From Takifugu bimaculatus (Eukaryota; Chordata; Actinopteri; Tetraodontiformes; Tetraodontidae): 64,000 nt of DNA. Position 1 is the stretch's first letter. The number at the start of each line of letters is the position of its first letter. Positions 36,501 through 49,325 of the stretch are shown here, in pieces. The position numbers and the translations under genes are program-made. The DNA lies in NCBI GenBank assembly GCA_004026145.2, contig CP034975.1:4005375-4069374 (forward strand). Reading direction: 5' to 3'. The notes under the pieces are model-generated. The model saw nothing but the letters and a program-made list of their open reading frames with translations, was not told where the DNA came from and searched no databases.

Positions 36501-39500
36501 GAAAAGTCATTTCCACATATCAAATCTAGCTCCAGGTATTTGTCGTTATCATATTTACTGATTGCGTTTCCATTTCCCTGTAGGTAAACCTTCTGTAACG
36601 AGAAAAGAAATGGAGGAGGATTGTTTCTCACCCAGCGCTTTGTCAACACAGTTGATTTTACTGGGGGGGCAGATATCTGCGGTTCCTGGGGAAGGGAAAC
36701 AGAAAATGAGTCAGATCAATCAGGAGCAAAATGATTGGTGACCTGTGTCTGCTGCGAACAACACTCGGCTGCTTATTATTCAGCTCCAAATGAAGGCAGG
36801 CGTGCGGAGGATGGCTTCCATCCACGGCGCCGGGGCCATCTTGGACGTCTCCTGATTGCGGGGAGAAATGGAACGAGCTGTCTTCAGCCGCGAGGCACAT
36901 TTACCAAGTCTTTAAGAAACAATCAACGAGGCAAACGAACATATTACCCGTGCGGGCCAGGTATTCATCAGCGGGAACATTAATTGGCAGAGGTGGGCCC
37001 GTCTCGTTTCTGGGTTTCATTTCCGTCCGGCTCCCCGTCAGAGCCCGACGGGGCCGCGGCTAAAGCGAGGCTGCCTTTTAAAAGACAACAAAAACGCATG
37101 CATCTGGTTTGGGAGGTGCTGGGAGGGGAAGGAAATGGGAACCGTTCCCTTCGTGAACCGTGATGAAGTGAAACGTGCTGGTCGCGCTCTGTCGCTCATT
37201 TAGTTCTGTGTCTGTTTCCCGCCTGGCTGATGTTTTCAGGCTGTTGGAGAGCTTTTGTTAAATTGTTGTCCTTTTCATACTCTGCTCACTCCTCCCAGTT
37301 GATAAAGCCAGTAAAAGTGTTGCCTTCATGCTTTGGCTCATGGTGTGGGGACTTTGTGAACTTGTTGGCAGAAGGTTCTGGGTTTGACTCCCTCATTCTA
37401 AGTGTAGTTAGGGGTGTTAAATTGGGATTTCTCCAGCTGCTTCCTCCCTGTCCACAAACACGTGTCCTCAGTTGGACTGGTGATGTGTCCCATTGCACTG
37501 GGAGACTTCAGTACCCCCCCCCCAGATTTAGGAGACAGTTAGCAGAGAATGGATAAACGGACAGAATACGATGGTCATTTGCTCCTCATCTGAGGGGAAA
37601 ATAACCTTTAACAACCTTCACCTTCAAAGGTGAATGAGGAAAGATTTTACTCTTAGATGCGGCAGCGCCGCTTCTCTGCCTTCTGCCCACTCACCTAAAA
37701 GCATTTTAGGGGTGTGTGGTCATCCAAATATAGAAACGGACCAAACAATGAAATATTCATCCTGTCCTGAGTAATCCAAGAAAACACAACCTTGCTGTTG
37801 CACTGGCAGTTCAGGAGATCGAATAAAAGGTGTAAAACGCTCTTCAATAACAATGCTGAAAACAAGCCAAAAGCCACAAAAACGTAAAATGCCATTAAAC
37901 AGTTTAGAATCTGTTCAACATTCAGGCATAAATGTGGTGGGAACAACCGCCTGTTGCCCTAAAAGCACATAAAAACACTTAATGAGCCATGAAATACACA
38001 AACGCTAAAGAATACCAAAAGGACAAACGAACACCAAAGCAAGCGTCTGTAGACAAACGGATGATGTCACACACACTAATGCAGGTTTGTGTAAGTGGGA
38101 ACGACCACAGACGTTTGTGCTGGTTTCTCATGAACAGCCTCCAGTGACCCACCGGAGCAGCAAAACACCAAACCTGCCGATGACGACAAAACCTCTGGTG
38201 TTTCCAGGACAACAGCAGAATTTCTGTCATGGCCCAATTTCTCCATTTTTTTTTAATTTTTTTTTTTTTAAACATATCTGGTCGGATTAACCCAAAAACC
38301 CATAATGAGCGGCTGTTCCCCGAACATGTGTGCCATTCAAAGGTTTAATGCTCTATATTCCTCCTCATTCATCTGAAAAATGGTTGCAATAAAACCTGAA
38401 CCCCGAGAGAGCCGCGGCCGCTATACGGACGGGGCGGATGGTGGTTCTCTTAATGGGTTTTGACCCGATAACCTGCAACAAGTGGAAGTGTCTGCAGAAA
38501 ATGTCAACAGCCTCACCTCAGTATCGCAGCTGATATCAGCAGAATAAGTCATGCAGACGCCGTCGCCCGGCGGAGCACATGAGCTAATTAGAAACGTGTC
38601 GTCCCCATAGAGGGTTTAGATCAAATGATTAGCTGGGATTTCTGTACAGGTCAACGCTCCACTCCAGCCTGGAGAGCTACCGGCTCTGTATTCAGGAGAT
38701 CCCTCAAAAATCCATACTGCATAAGACAAACAGGGATTAAACTGGTTTCTGGCTCTAATCAAATGTCTTCCCGTGTTTAATCACATCGATTGATTTCCTC
38801 ATATTTTCAGAGATGCTAAATGAGGCTGTAAATGTCAGCCACACCATGGAAACATGTTAATGAGGACGCTCGCTGAATACGCCGCTGGTGTCTGACGTCG
38901 CCCTGTTTCATAATCCCAGTTTGCATCGATCATCTGCATCAGACGCCGCGTCATTGCATTTTTTCACCAATTGAGCACAGTGATAAAAACTGCATTCAGT
39001 AAGTCTGTGACATAAATGACTCTAATTAAATTCAATTAGAGGCTTTATTTATAAAGCATACCATCTTCAAAACAATTCAGTGACCAAGTGATCAATTACC
39101 TAATCAATGAGCACTAAATTAATCTCAGATATACCAGACAAGGACGATTCATTAAGCCTTCTTGAAGATGAGCCTAAAAGAACAAATATAAAAATTATAT
39201 TTGCACTTTGAAATCAATGTAATATGTAATTCTGCACCTGAAAAACAGGTTCTGGTGATAATAAATACGATCAGAGTTTGATATGAAGTAGAATGTCTGA
39301 TTATTGTTAGAAGAAAACCCTGAGAAAAACATGATTGTTTTCTTTAATAACATCCAGAGAATCTTTGCTATAACAAGTTCAGGTACCTTTTTATTTGAAA
39401 AAAGGAGGACAGATTACCCTCTTACATTGTCTCTCTTCCGTTGAGTCATTGTCAGTTTTATCATTCTAGCAAACAAAAACTCAGGCCAAAGCGGAGCGAA

Positions 39501-40700
39501 TCCCAAAACGGAAATATGTGCAAACACGCAGAGATTAAAGAGAAAAGCCCTTTAATCTGAGGACTGGCTGGCCCGAGAGGCACCATCTCTGCTGGAGATT
39601 TCCATGGAACAAATGTCAATAATCAAGGTCAAACATGTGGCGGCCTAAAATAACATCAAGTGGGTCAGATAATTGGGCCGGTGGGCTGCTTGCATGGAGC
39701 CAAACCCACTGAAAGCAATGAAAAACTATCTCCGTTGGAGTGTGTGAGCTACTCTCAGCCTCTGTAACATCTGCTGCGCTGTGCACGAGTGTGTGATCTC
39801 ACCGGGCATGTGCACCATCCGACAGTTGCACATTCGCAGGACCTCGTTGGTCTCGCAGAGCAGCCGGCAGGCGCTGATGCTGTATGTGTCGTATCCGGGG
39901 AACTTCTCTTTGCTGCTGGCGCGGCAGTTCCCCCAGGGCTGGGGCAGGTAGGTCAGCTAAGCACACAGAGATTTATTAGACCTCCGTCCAGACCAGCACG
40001 GCTGGACGGCTGCAGGCGGCGTAGACGTTCCAGGAGCGGTGATGAAGAGGACCTACCCTCTGCTCCTGACATGAAACAAAGGTCTGAAAACCCGGAGAGA
40101 CGCCGAAGCCCAGCTGGTGGATGTAAGGGGGCTCGTCCTGACTGTGGATCTGAACTCGGATGCCGGCCTCCAGGGACGTTTCATCTCCACGGTGAAGCAC
40201 AAAGGAGGGAGACACAACCAGGGAATTTCAGATGCACGCTTCCGCTCACAGCTCGGACGCGGCGCTAACACTAAACCAGATTCCGGTCGTGCGTGGAAAA
40301 TAAACCGCGACGGATTATTGACATTTGACAGCTACGGCATCAGCACAAATCTGCGGCGGTTTATTTTTCCTCGGGAATTTCCCATTACAAATCAAATATT
40401 TCACGTCGCTGTGCAATCACAAAATGCATTATTTGCCGTACATGACCCGGAGAACTCGGTGCAGGTTGTATTTATTCTTACATAAACCCCAGCAGAGGTA
40501 CTGCCTGCTGTAGCATGAGATGGGATTACAGCGTACAAGCAGTTTGGAAGCTTACTTGTCTCTCTCCAGATGGGCAGATACTCATCCTGCTGGATATCCA
40601 ACATGATCTCCAGCCCGTTTCCCATTCCGCCCTGCTTGGTTTTCCTGGATGTGGTCTTGTTGCCATTAAAAGTGTAGCATTTCCCGTATCTAGTGTAAAC
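32021..40700 (-). CDS. asic4: Acid-sensing ion channel subunit 4, exons encoding the C-terminal two thirds
   Basis: Member of the degenerin/ENaC sodium-channel family, a two-pass neuronal membrane protein with a large extracellular domain. ASIC4 itself gates poorly with protons and may modulate other ASICs. Exons in the window: 40556-40700, 40057-40184, 39803-39956, 36632-36685, 35050-35203, 33869-33960, 33654-33733, 33001-33111, 32021-32173; all splice sites and phases agree, giving 356 residues. The first exon starts VYTRYGKCYTFNGNK. SLEAGIRVQIHSQDEPP, the cysteine-rich stretch with CNCRMVHMPG, and CPCETPCNLTRYGKELS follow. TM2 is preceded by GDIGGQMGLFIGAS, which holds the GAS selectivity-filter motif. 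The cytosolic tail ends SHPEGAYANTILPNHHH, a His-Pro run and FEDFAC, the terminus I recall for fish ASIC4 (closest to asic4a). The N-terminal exon (TM1, FPAVTICN block) is absent, so it must lie right of the window. Confidence 0.95.
33533..33569. repeat. (GT)n followed by poly(G)
   Basis: About nine GT units run straight into seventeen Gs, in the asic4 intron just after the TM2 exon. Confidence 0.9.
35404..35545 (+). repeat. tRNA-like teleost interspersed repeat, copy 1
   Basis: The sequence starts GGCGCCGTGGCTCAGCGCTC, has a box-B-like GTGGTTCAGTCCC, then the characteristic run TTTCCTCCCACAATCCAGAA and GTAAATTACCCCTGGC. It resembles an abundant fish repeat with a tRNA-like head (SINE-like). 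The family name is not certain. It lies in an asic4 intron, antisense to the gene. Confidence 0.6.
37352..37560 (+). repeat. tRNA-like teleost interspersed repeat, copy 2
   Basis: A more diverged copy of the same family: AGAAGGTTCTGGGTTTGACT (box-B-like), then TTTCTCCAGCTGCTTCCTCC, then GGACTGGTGATGTGTCC, ending near GAGAATGGATAA. It contains a poly(C) run at about 37515. It is intronic in asic4, in the same orientation as copy 1. Confidence 0.55.
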
Positions 40701-42380
40701 CTGGAAGAGAAAAGATTCCTATCGTGAACATCACCACAAACATGACGGTCCACGCGCCAGTTGTGACAGGCCGCCAGTGCACTGAAATGAAGGCAGAGAT
40801 ACAGCAAATAAATAAATAAGCAGTGTGTGTGCTGAGTCCCTCGTGGACTCTGATAAGCTTTATTTGAATACAGTCCCAACACTCGCTGCGTGATGCCGGC
40901 ACAATGCTGCTCAGGGATGCCAACGTTCCACTGAAATATCAGCTGGAAATGCAATAAAAGGTTCTTCCTCCTCCCCTCAAATGATAAGACAGTAAATGAA
41001 AGGCTGCTTTGAATGAGCTATCACCTCGCCATCTCTGTGGACGACCCTCGCCGTTTGTTCTCCCCACCTAAAGTGCTCCTCATGTGAGGTTACAGAGACA
41101 ATGACTAATCCATAAAGGTCAAAACTAGACAAGGTTTGGCCCCATTGCTGAGCCCTTAAAGCCAGTAAAAAGAACCGATTGAAATAATAATCAGCAATAA
41201 TCCAGAACGGTCTGCATCAATGTTTTTAATTTATTTTGGTAAACAAGGATGATAAAGCCGCTGTTACATCCATGAGAGCTTGGGTCACGGAAGCATGTTC
41301 CCGCCCTGCGGGGGCTTTAAGTCCTCTGCTCTACGGATAATTTTCATTCACATCCGGCAGCAAAGCGATTGGAATCTCAAACATCTTCCAATTTGACTGA
41401 TCTTAATAGGTAGAACTTTCAGAGCAAAGGAGCCAATTATATTCAGTCATTTTCGTGTGCAATGAGTAGATCGGCCGATATGGTTCTCCACCGCTCCACA
41501 GGTCCTCCTTCTTCCCGCAGACGTGGAGCAGCTGAGAATTCAGTCTGCGACAACAAAGACCAGGTTAAAGTTAGAAAGAGCCACTCAGGAGGTTAATCTG
41601 CAGCTATCTTGTTGGTGGTTAGCTGAAGCCCTCAGCATTTGTGCAGTCTGAACTTCCTCCCAAGCAAACCGTGTAATCAGAACATCAAGTGACCCACGCG
41701 GGCCTGAAGAGCTCCTCACCCTCAGGTATGCACTGTGACCCAACGGCGTGACCTCTGCAGGAGGTCAACGCCGGGGACAGCTCAGATTTCTGCTCCGAAT
41801 GACTCACAGTCATGAGGCATCTTATCAAAGAGACAGAAAAAGTCACCCGCCTGCTTCTCATCTCAAAGCTCAAACCTAAGTGGACGAAGACGCTAAACAG
41901 AGGAAATCATACGGCGAGTGAGGTCGAGCGGCAAGTCACCGGAGAGATGACGGTGCAGCAGGTATGTCATTAAAGAGACGCTTGTAGCGTCTTCTAAGCC
42001 TTTCACATCCGTCTCCTGACTTTGATATTGCCTAATGAGAGCTCTGATGTCTAAATAAGGTGTAGTACTCCAGCAACAGAAGCTCTCATTTACAGACCGC
42101 GGAGCAGATTCATGGGTGAGACGACTGGACAGCAAATCAGAGGCACAGCGGTGGCGTTCAGCCGAATAATTCACGGCCTGTGGGCAATTTTGAGAAGTCC
42201 GCAGCCGTGATTAGAGCCGGGAAGGATAACCATTAAAAAGAAAAGCCATGCTGTCTTGAAAACACAAGTGTTTTTACCAAAAAGAAAGGCTTTTGTTCCA
42301 CTCGCTCGCCATCGGACTCAGAGAAACAGTGCCAGAGACTGTGGGACCAAGATGACAACATAAGCTCTGAAGTCCCAATT

Positions 42381-42382
<2 letters not shown>

Positions 42383-42420
<38 letters not shown>
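42383..42420. repeat. (AC)n(AT)n microsatellite
   Basis: About sixteen AC units passing into a short AT run, in the asic4 intron. Confidence 0.95.
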
Positions 42421-42422
<2 letters not shown>

Positions 42423-43479
42423 TTAGAAATGTAACATCAATCCAGTCAGTTAGAACAGGAAATGAGAGGTGGTGAAAGAGCGTCAGGGACCGACGGAGGC
42501 AGGAACTTGTGACTGACGTGCTGTTAGGGTGAAAGAGTTTAATCTGGCTCCGCTTGGTTGAGAGGAAGCTAGTGGAGGAGCTAAGCTGCACTCATTGCCG
42601 AGCCCCCACCGGCAGTCCCTTTGATTGCTCCACTTAAGGCTCATCAAGCCGACTTTATCTGATGAGCAGGCTTCCGATGCAGAGGAAGGCTTCATGTCGG
42701 AGATGCTCAGAAGAACCCGATCGCTTCATTTCTGCTCTGAAAGTTTAGGGAGCCCTCACATTTGCTGTCCCCAGAGAGTGAAGTTTTCTCATCATCTCCC
42801 CTTGGAAATGGTTGTTGGCAGAGTTTCCACAGGTTGATTTATCCGCCTCAGAACCCCCCACTCCTCTTTTTTTCCTGCATCTGCAGCTTGATTGATGGAG
42901 CGTTTTTCTCTTATTACATGTTGAACCAAATTTAGAAAGGGTAACTGAGTTGAGTGGGGCAGCTCCCAAGAGGCAACGCAGCGCCGCTGTTGACAATTTA
43001 AAAGAAATAAGCAGCAGCACAACAACACAATCTAAAAGAGAAGACATTTGTTCTCTGTAAAAATTCAGTTAATTACGCGTGCTAATTCCAGCAGCAATTA
43101 ATATCGCTCGGTTAGTTTGTACAGTCAGAGGTCAAAAACGACCCCCCTCCCCCGAATCCGCATATTGATTAAAAGGGAATGATGAGTTTAACAACAGCAG
43201 TTTGGTGTTTAACAGTGAAAATAGCGGAGCCTCAGAAGCAGCACGGTGATGGTTGAGCTACAGAACCGACCTTGAGTGCTTCTCATCTCTGTGCTCATCT
43301 CCAGCAGCGTCAACTGGAAAAAAACAAGAAATAAATGACTGAAAGAAAAACTGTCATAGCTTTATTTATTAATCTATATTTATTTTAAACAGGCGCCCCT
43401 GTTGTGATGGAGGTGCTTTGTTGTTTTCCTGATTGGGATGTAAACCAACTCTAATGCTATCGCTAAACTAAAAGGAAAA

Positions 43480-43580
43480 GTAATAACTTCAGCAGTAATA
43501 ACTGTAATAATGAGGTGTGTTAATAACAATAACAATAACAGTAATAACTGGAAAAGTAATAACTGTAAAGTAATAACTTC
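43480..43580. repeat. Degenerate AAGTAATAACT tandem repeat
   Basis: The unit AGTAATAACT, with variants such as ATAACAATAACA, recurs about six times over 100 bases. It is a short, decayed minisatellite. Confidence 0.6.
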
Positions 43581-44643
43581 CGATAAATAAATCGGCGTGC
43601 TTCAGAAATGCCACAGCCGCATGGTAGCGTTCGTAGCCATGTTTGAAAAATCCTGCACTTCCTGTAAACTGTAACTCCTGAAAAGGTCTGTTGAAAAAAT
43701 TCTGGAGATATTAATCAATCAAGGGTGTAAAATAAATCTCTCTTTAATCACATGACGGTAAACAGCATTTCAGAGAGTAAATATTGATTATTCTCTGCGC
43801 GAGGAACCCGATGCAGCTGGAATTAATCAGGTGTGTCTGCTGCTGCTGTGTTCTCCTGTGATGAAGAACAGGAACAGTGGTTCTCTGCATTCTGGAGGGG
43901 ATTTTCCTCCACACTAAAGCTCCCTATGACACACCTGAAATTTAAGAACAGCTTCAAACTACACAGGATCCAGCACTGGCATCCTTGACGGATGCCTCCA
44001 TGTGATGCAGTGTTACAGCTGATGCACAGACCGTGTGAACGCACGTGTGACCCAGCGAGTGCCTGACTTTGTGCTTTAAGCGGTCAGGATGATCAGAAAA
44101 GTTCCCATTCTGGAGACGCAGCCATTTGCCTTTTTTAAATGCCAATTCATTATGTCTTCCCAACCTTCGTCTCTTCCAAAGTACCTTGTTTCACTCTCTC
44201 CCTCCATGCAAAATGCATTAAGAGGCCACCCTGCACCATGTAATTTGGAAGCCCTGGTGAGGTAAACCTTTAAACACCCTCTTTATGACTCTGAGCTGAC
44301 AGTCTCATGGCACTTTTTGTTTTAAATAAGGCATCACAGTAGGATGTGTGGAGGACATCCATTTCCACAATGGCTGCGCGGCCAGAATGAGGACAGCGGA
44401 CATGAATCCATTTACAGTAGGAGGCAGAAAGCGCCAGATCACTGATGGGCAGTTAACACCATTAAGGCTGACTCATTCCAGTTTGAGGTTGAGCTGGAAA
44501 GTTCTTTGGTTTAATGTTTTCATTTAGAGAAGGAAGGGGACCCGACTCCTGAAGGGATGAGACGAGAACATTTACACAGCATGTGTCAATGTGTCCTCAG
44601 GTCCAGATGAATGCTTTTTTGTCTTTTAATTAATTTAGCTTTT

Positions 44644-44644
<1 letters not shown>

Positions 44645-44738
<94 letters not shown>
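44645..44738. repeat. Compound (CAGA)n(TAGA)n tetranucleotide repeat
   Basis: About twelve CAGA units followed directly by about eleven TAGA units. The Ile-Tyr-Leu-Ser frames on the other strand are products of the repeat. Confidence 0.97.
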
Positions 44739-47700
44739 TAAAAATGGAATGAGTGATGTTTCTACATAAACCCTTTGCATGTGAAAAATGTTCCTCATTT
44801 TCATCGGTCTAGATTTATTCCAATGCACAACCTTTATAGTCAGGCAGTTTGTAATTGAATGCTCAAATGTCCATGCTAAACACCCAAATAAATAGATAAA
44901 TCAGCAACACCATGGCGACGCATAAATCCTAAATAATGCTTTAGTGTCATCATTTTTCTTCAACCTGCACAGGAGGACAAAGAGGACAGACGGCAACGGT
45001 GGAACCTGGCCGGCTGATTGGAAAGGAGCTCGCGTTGTAAACGCAACGTAGCAACAGTTAGCAACGATAGCCACAACAGTTTTAAAGCTTTACAACTTTA
45101 AAGAGTAAATTTCTAAGTGCAAGGTGAACTTCAGAGACCACGCTGCCCTATTTCCTCCTTTGGTGTCTCAGTGCGTTCGCTCTCAGCGCTGTTACATTTA
45201 CCAATATTTACAACAATATCCTCTTCATATTTCCCCTCAGGGTTAAGTGAAGTATGGGCAGAAGAAGAGCCACTGCTGCCTGCATAACATGCTGGCTAAT
45301 ATTTGCACAGTCGAGAAGCATGTTTCATGCTGCATTCCTGGTTTAAAGTTTCTTCCGGGCGATTATGATCCCCCAGGTTTTAATTTTTTGGCATTTCAAG
45401 AATTTTAATTCTCTTTCACTGGTCTGTGTGGGAGTTCTGACTCATCTTTTCTCCTTTGCAGCCCTTTTTCTGGGTTCCTCCAATGGAGCATCAAATAATT
45501 GGTGCAATAAAGTCAGAACAGGGCACTCAGCAAACCTCTTCCCTTTCGAATGTTAGCATTCCCACCCTCACCCACCTCCCCCTGGATGCTGCTATTCCCA
45601 GCATATCCGAGCATACTCAGCTAATGGAGCAGTGAGAGACGCTCTTGAAAACAGGTCTGAAAATGGACAGGCTTTCCAGCCCAACACAGCAACTCACAAA
45701 TAGAATAGCCCGCTACATTCGGCACTCTCGGGGAGGTGAAAGCGTCTTTCGAGCACAGACTACATGGAAATCATGGCCGCAGGGCGGTGAAGCTGCTGTT
45801 TTATAAATGGGATTAGAAATGCTGGCATAATGGGGATAATTCATTTGGATGACCGCGGTGAGCTCTTATCTGTAATTGTGATGAATCATTTCCTGCAGCA
45901 GCTGTTCCCAGCTTGCGTCCAACCACACTGGTTAGTACTCCCTGACCTTACTGGTCACACTGTGTTGTGAGAATTAATTGTGTTCTACATGGAACAATAT
46001 TCATTTTCCGTGCTGATATTAATCAAGCAAATGTTAATGTTTTTTTTTTTTTTTCTCCTCGCATCACCTTTGTCTCAGAACAGTCCCCCACAACAGCAAT
46101 TCTGGATAAAAAAAACTAAATCTCGGAGGCGTTGTGTTTCTCAAGCCTCACCCTATCGTTGGTGAAGGTTTAAGGAAATTAAACTTTAATTTAATTTTAA
46201 GTTTGAGGAATTTATTCCAACCACAAGAGGAATCAAAATAATGATTCATGTTTCAAACGTGTCCTCTAATTCTCTCCATATCTCTGTGCTGTGGGCACTT
46301 CCTGCTTTACGGCCAAGCTCCCAGTGCTCCTCTCGCAGCCGCCGCAGCTCCACGGCCAAACTTTTATTTAGTATTCATCATAGACTGAGACACCTGTATG
46401 GTTGTTTTTCTCTTTCCGGGCGCTCGGGGGAAATGATATCAGCTAGATTGGAGCCTCCTGTATGGGCTTGATGAAACTCCCGGAAAAGCGGGATGTGCTA
46501 CATCCTGACATGAATCATCAACGTAAATTATGGGATCTCTGCAGGGACCGCAGAGAAATACAGATGCAAATAAATAAAGCTGCTGGTTCTTGTCAGTTTG
46601 TGACGACGTGTTTAAATATCGACGTGCACAACTGGATTGCAAAGCATTGCACAGAATGCATCAGGGGCACAAGACAATAAATACGTACGTATTGTTATTC
46701 TCTTCATGTAGTTCAGCGTTAAGAGGATGTCCTGAGACTCCTAATGGCATGCAACACTGTCTTTATTCACAAGATGGTGCAATATGTGCACTTATATATT
46801 GACTGACCTCCTAACGTGATATTTACAACCATTGAATTCAGATTTCTTATGTCACCTGATTCAGAAAGATTAGCGTCTCTCTTTTAGAAGACAGCATTTT
46901 TGAGGTAAAAGAAGATCTGAACGATCTCAGACTAAGCTGAACTAAGCATCTCGGAGCCCAAGCTTGCCAGAGAGAAGGGAATTGAAGCCCCCACCAAACA
47001 CACCGGCTTTAATTTGGACTTTAACAACCCCTCTCCGATGAAGATGATAGAAAAGAAGTGCAGAAAAGGAAAATGAATTGAAAAGCTCAGGCCTTAGATC
47101 TGTCCTTGAGTGACTGTAATCAAAGTCACATGAAGAAAATTAAGAAAACAGGAGGGAATCGAGCAGATTTCGGCTGGAGTGTGTCTGCCCGGAGCAGATA
47201 CATTTAATGATTAATTCCACTTATTTTAATTCAGGTTATGACATTTCTGGCATTATGCTATCCCCGTCGTACGTATTGTACTGTGCAGGGAGAAAAAAAA
47301 AAACCCCAACTCCACCAACCCATTTAATCACCCACTTAAAAACATGCACGCTCACACATGCACGCAGACACGGAGAGCAGCATCACATTTCAGAAATCCA
47401 CCCTTTGTGAACAAAGCACTGTTATTACTCTATGGTATAATTATTGGAATATTTAGCATATTTTAGCATAATCCCATTTTTTTCCTGCTGGATCTCATGA
47501 GGTTGTTCACATGCGTCTTCCAACTCTCCCTGAGCCCGCGGAGGCTTATCCATCACCAACGTTGCAACTCCTACTGTTTGCCGATGGAGGCCCCCCTCCC
47601 AAAAAAAATAGAGATGATTCGCTCACTTAATTCTGGCTCAAAATGAGTGAGAGTGGAAGACCTCGGTAATCCCCGCCGGCACATCAAAGAGTGGCGCGAT

Positions 47701-47928
47701 ATCTGGCCCACCATTAGCCGAGTGGCTGCGTGCCACCTGCCCAGATGTTTGGCGTGTGGGCTCCAGTGCTGTCAAATGGGAAGATATGATTTCCAAAAAG
47801 CCTCCATGAAGCAGCCGAAGCTCCTGAACTTCAAGGACAAAAATAAATATTTCCTATTTTTCCATAATGCTCATATATATATTTATAAAAAAGATTTTTA
47901 TATACCCTCTCTCACTGGCGTTACTCCT

Positions 47929-48370
47929 GGAGAACAAGCAGGCCAAGATCCTGTGGGACTTCCAGATCCAGACTGACAAGATGGTGGTGGCCAACCAGCC
48001 TGACATAGTGGTGCTGGATAAACACCGGAAGACAGGGGTGGTGATAGATGTAGCAATCCCGAGTGATAGCAACATCAGGAAGAAGGAACACGAGAAGCTG
48101 GAGAAGTACCAAGGGCTGAAGGAGGAGATAGAGAGAATGTGGGGCATGAAGGCAACAGTGGTCCCAGTAGGTGATTGGGACACTAGGGGCAGTAACACCC
48201 AAGCTGAGTAGATGGCTCCAACAGATACCAGGAACCACATCAGAGATCTCTGTTCAGAAGAGCGCAGTCCTAGGAACAGCTAAGAACCTGCGCAGAACCC
48301 TCAGACTCCCAGGCCTCTGGTAGAGGACCCAAGTCTGAAGGAAGGAGGCACCGCCCAGGAGGGCGAGGAA
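47929..48370 (+). mobile_element. 3' end of an R2-type non-LTR retrotransposon (endonuclease region), 5'-truncated
   Basis: The frame to about 48160 reads ENKQAKILWDFQIQTDK, then ANQPDIVVLDKHRKTGVVID, then VAIPSDSNIRKKEHEKLEKY. This is the C-terminal restriction-like endonuclease of site-specific-type LINEs (R2/R4/Dong/Rex6-like). The PD-X14-D active-site spacing is present. One extra base near 48168 shifts the frame. Beyond it a second frame continues the family sequence to TLRLPGLW and a stop at 48321-48323, followed by about 45 bases of element tail. Everything upstream (reverse transcriptase) is missing, the usual 5' truncation. The copy is dead and lies antisense in the asic4 intron. Confidence 0.85.
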
Positions 48371-49289
48371 AATAACTTCTTTTTTTTCCCACGTGTGCGT
48401 TTTACAAAGCACTGAATAAAAGTTCATTTTCACATTTTGCAGTGAAGGTTATTGCATTTTCTTTGGAATCCTTTAGAAGTTATTGACAAGGTGGAAAGAT
48501 AAAAATCTGAACTTTGGAAGGAGCATTAAACCATCCTGCAGCAGCCGCCACAAAGCTGTGCACACGGTGGCGTTGCTGCCGGCCCAAGTCGTGACAATCT
48601 CCCACCTGCTGTTTGGGCTCTGACTGTCAGCTAAATAACCTGCTTGTCATCGGGTCTCAGAACATTTGAAGGCTTCCTGCAGCCGCAGCCCCGACCGAGC
48701 ACCTTTGCGCGTGTGATCCGCTTGATGTTTGCTCACCCTTGAAATTGTTTGTTGTTATTTACACTCGGAGGTTCCGAGCCTGGCGTTCTGCTGGACATCG
48801 TCAAATGAACGCGACATTTAATCCCATTACTCACTGCAGCAATTACAGGATAAAGGTCAGCGTGCTATATTCAACAGCAAAGGCGACGGTCACGTGACGA
48901 CACACGTGGAGATTAAATGTCCAGATTAAACCATCTGCGGCTGAGCCGAGCCTCAGATGTTCACCTTCCCCAGAGAATGAACACGGAGAAAACAAACAAA
49001 GGGGTTGAAATTTTCACAAAATATCTCAGCTGAGTTAATTGAAGTCCTCCTCCCGCCACCAATTATACTCTTCCAAATAATCTATTTTGTAAAATATGAT
49101 TAGTTTCATCTATTAATTTAGCTCCGCCACAATTCTCCCCTCCAGCAACCCCCAGAGTTTACCGCTCCAGTTCATCCATCATGTCTGAGGCAGAGGGGTT
49201 ATAAAGAAGAAGAGTCTTATTTCTACAGATGTTCTTCAATCAGTCGCGCATCACTGATAACCCGACCTAATCACTGATCCAGTTATTCA

Positions 49290-49325
49290 CTGTGGGTGTT
49301 TCATCCAACGTTGAAACACCCACAG
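49290..49325. repeat. Perfect 14 bp inverted repeat with 8-base loop
   Basis: CTGTGGGTGTTTCA at 49290-49303 is matched exactly in inverse at 49312-49325, with loop TCCAACGT. No longer element is evident around it. Confidence 0.9.

Noticed and set aside
43060..43110. Cluster of TAAT cores as a homeodomain enhancer
   Set aside because: Three TAAT cores in AT-rich DNA are expected by chance, and no conservation data are available.
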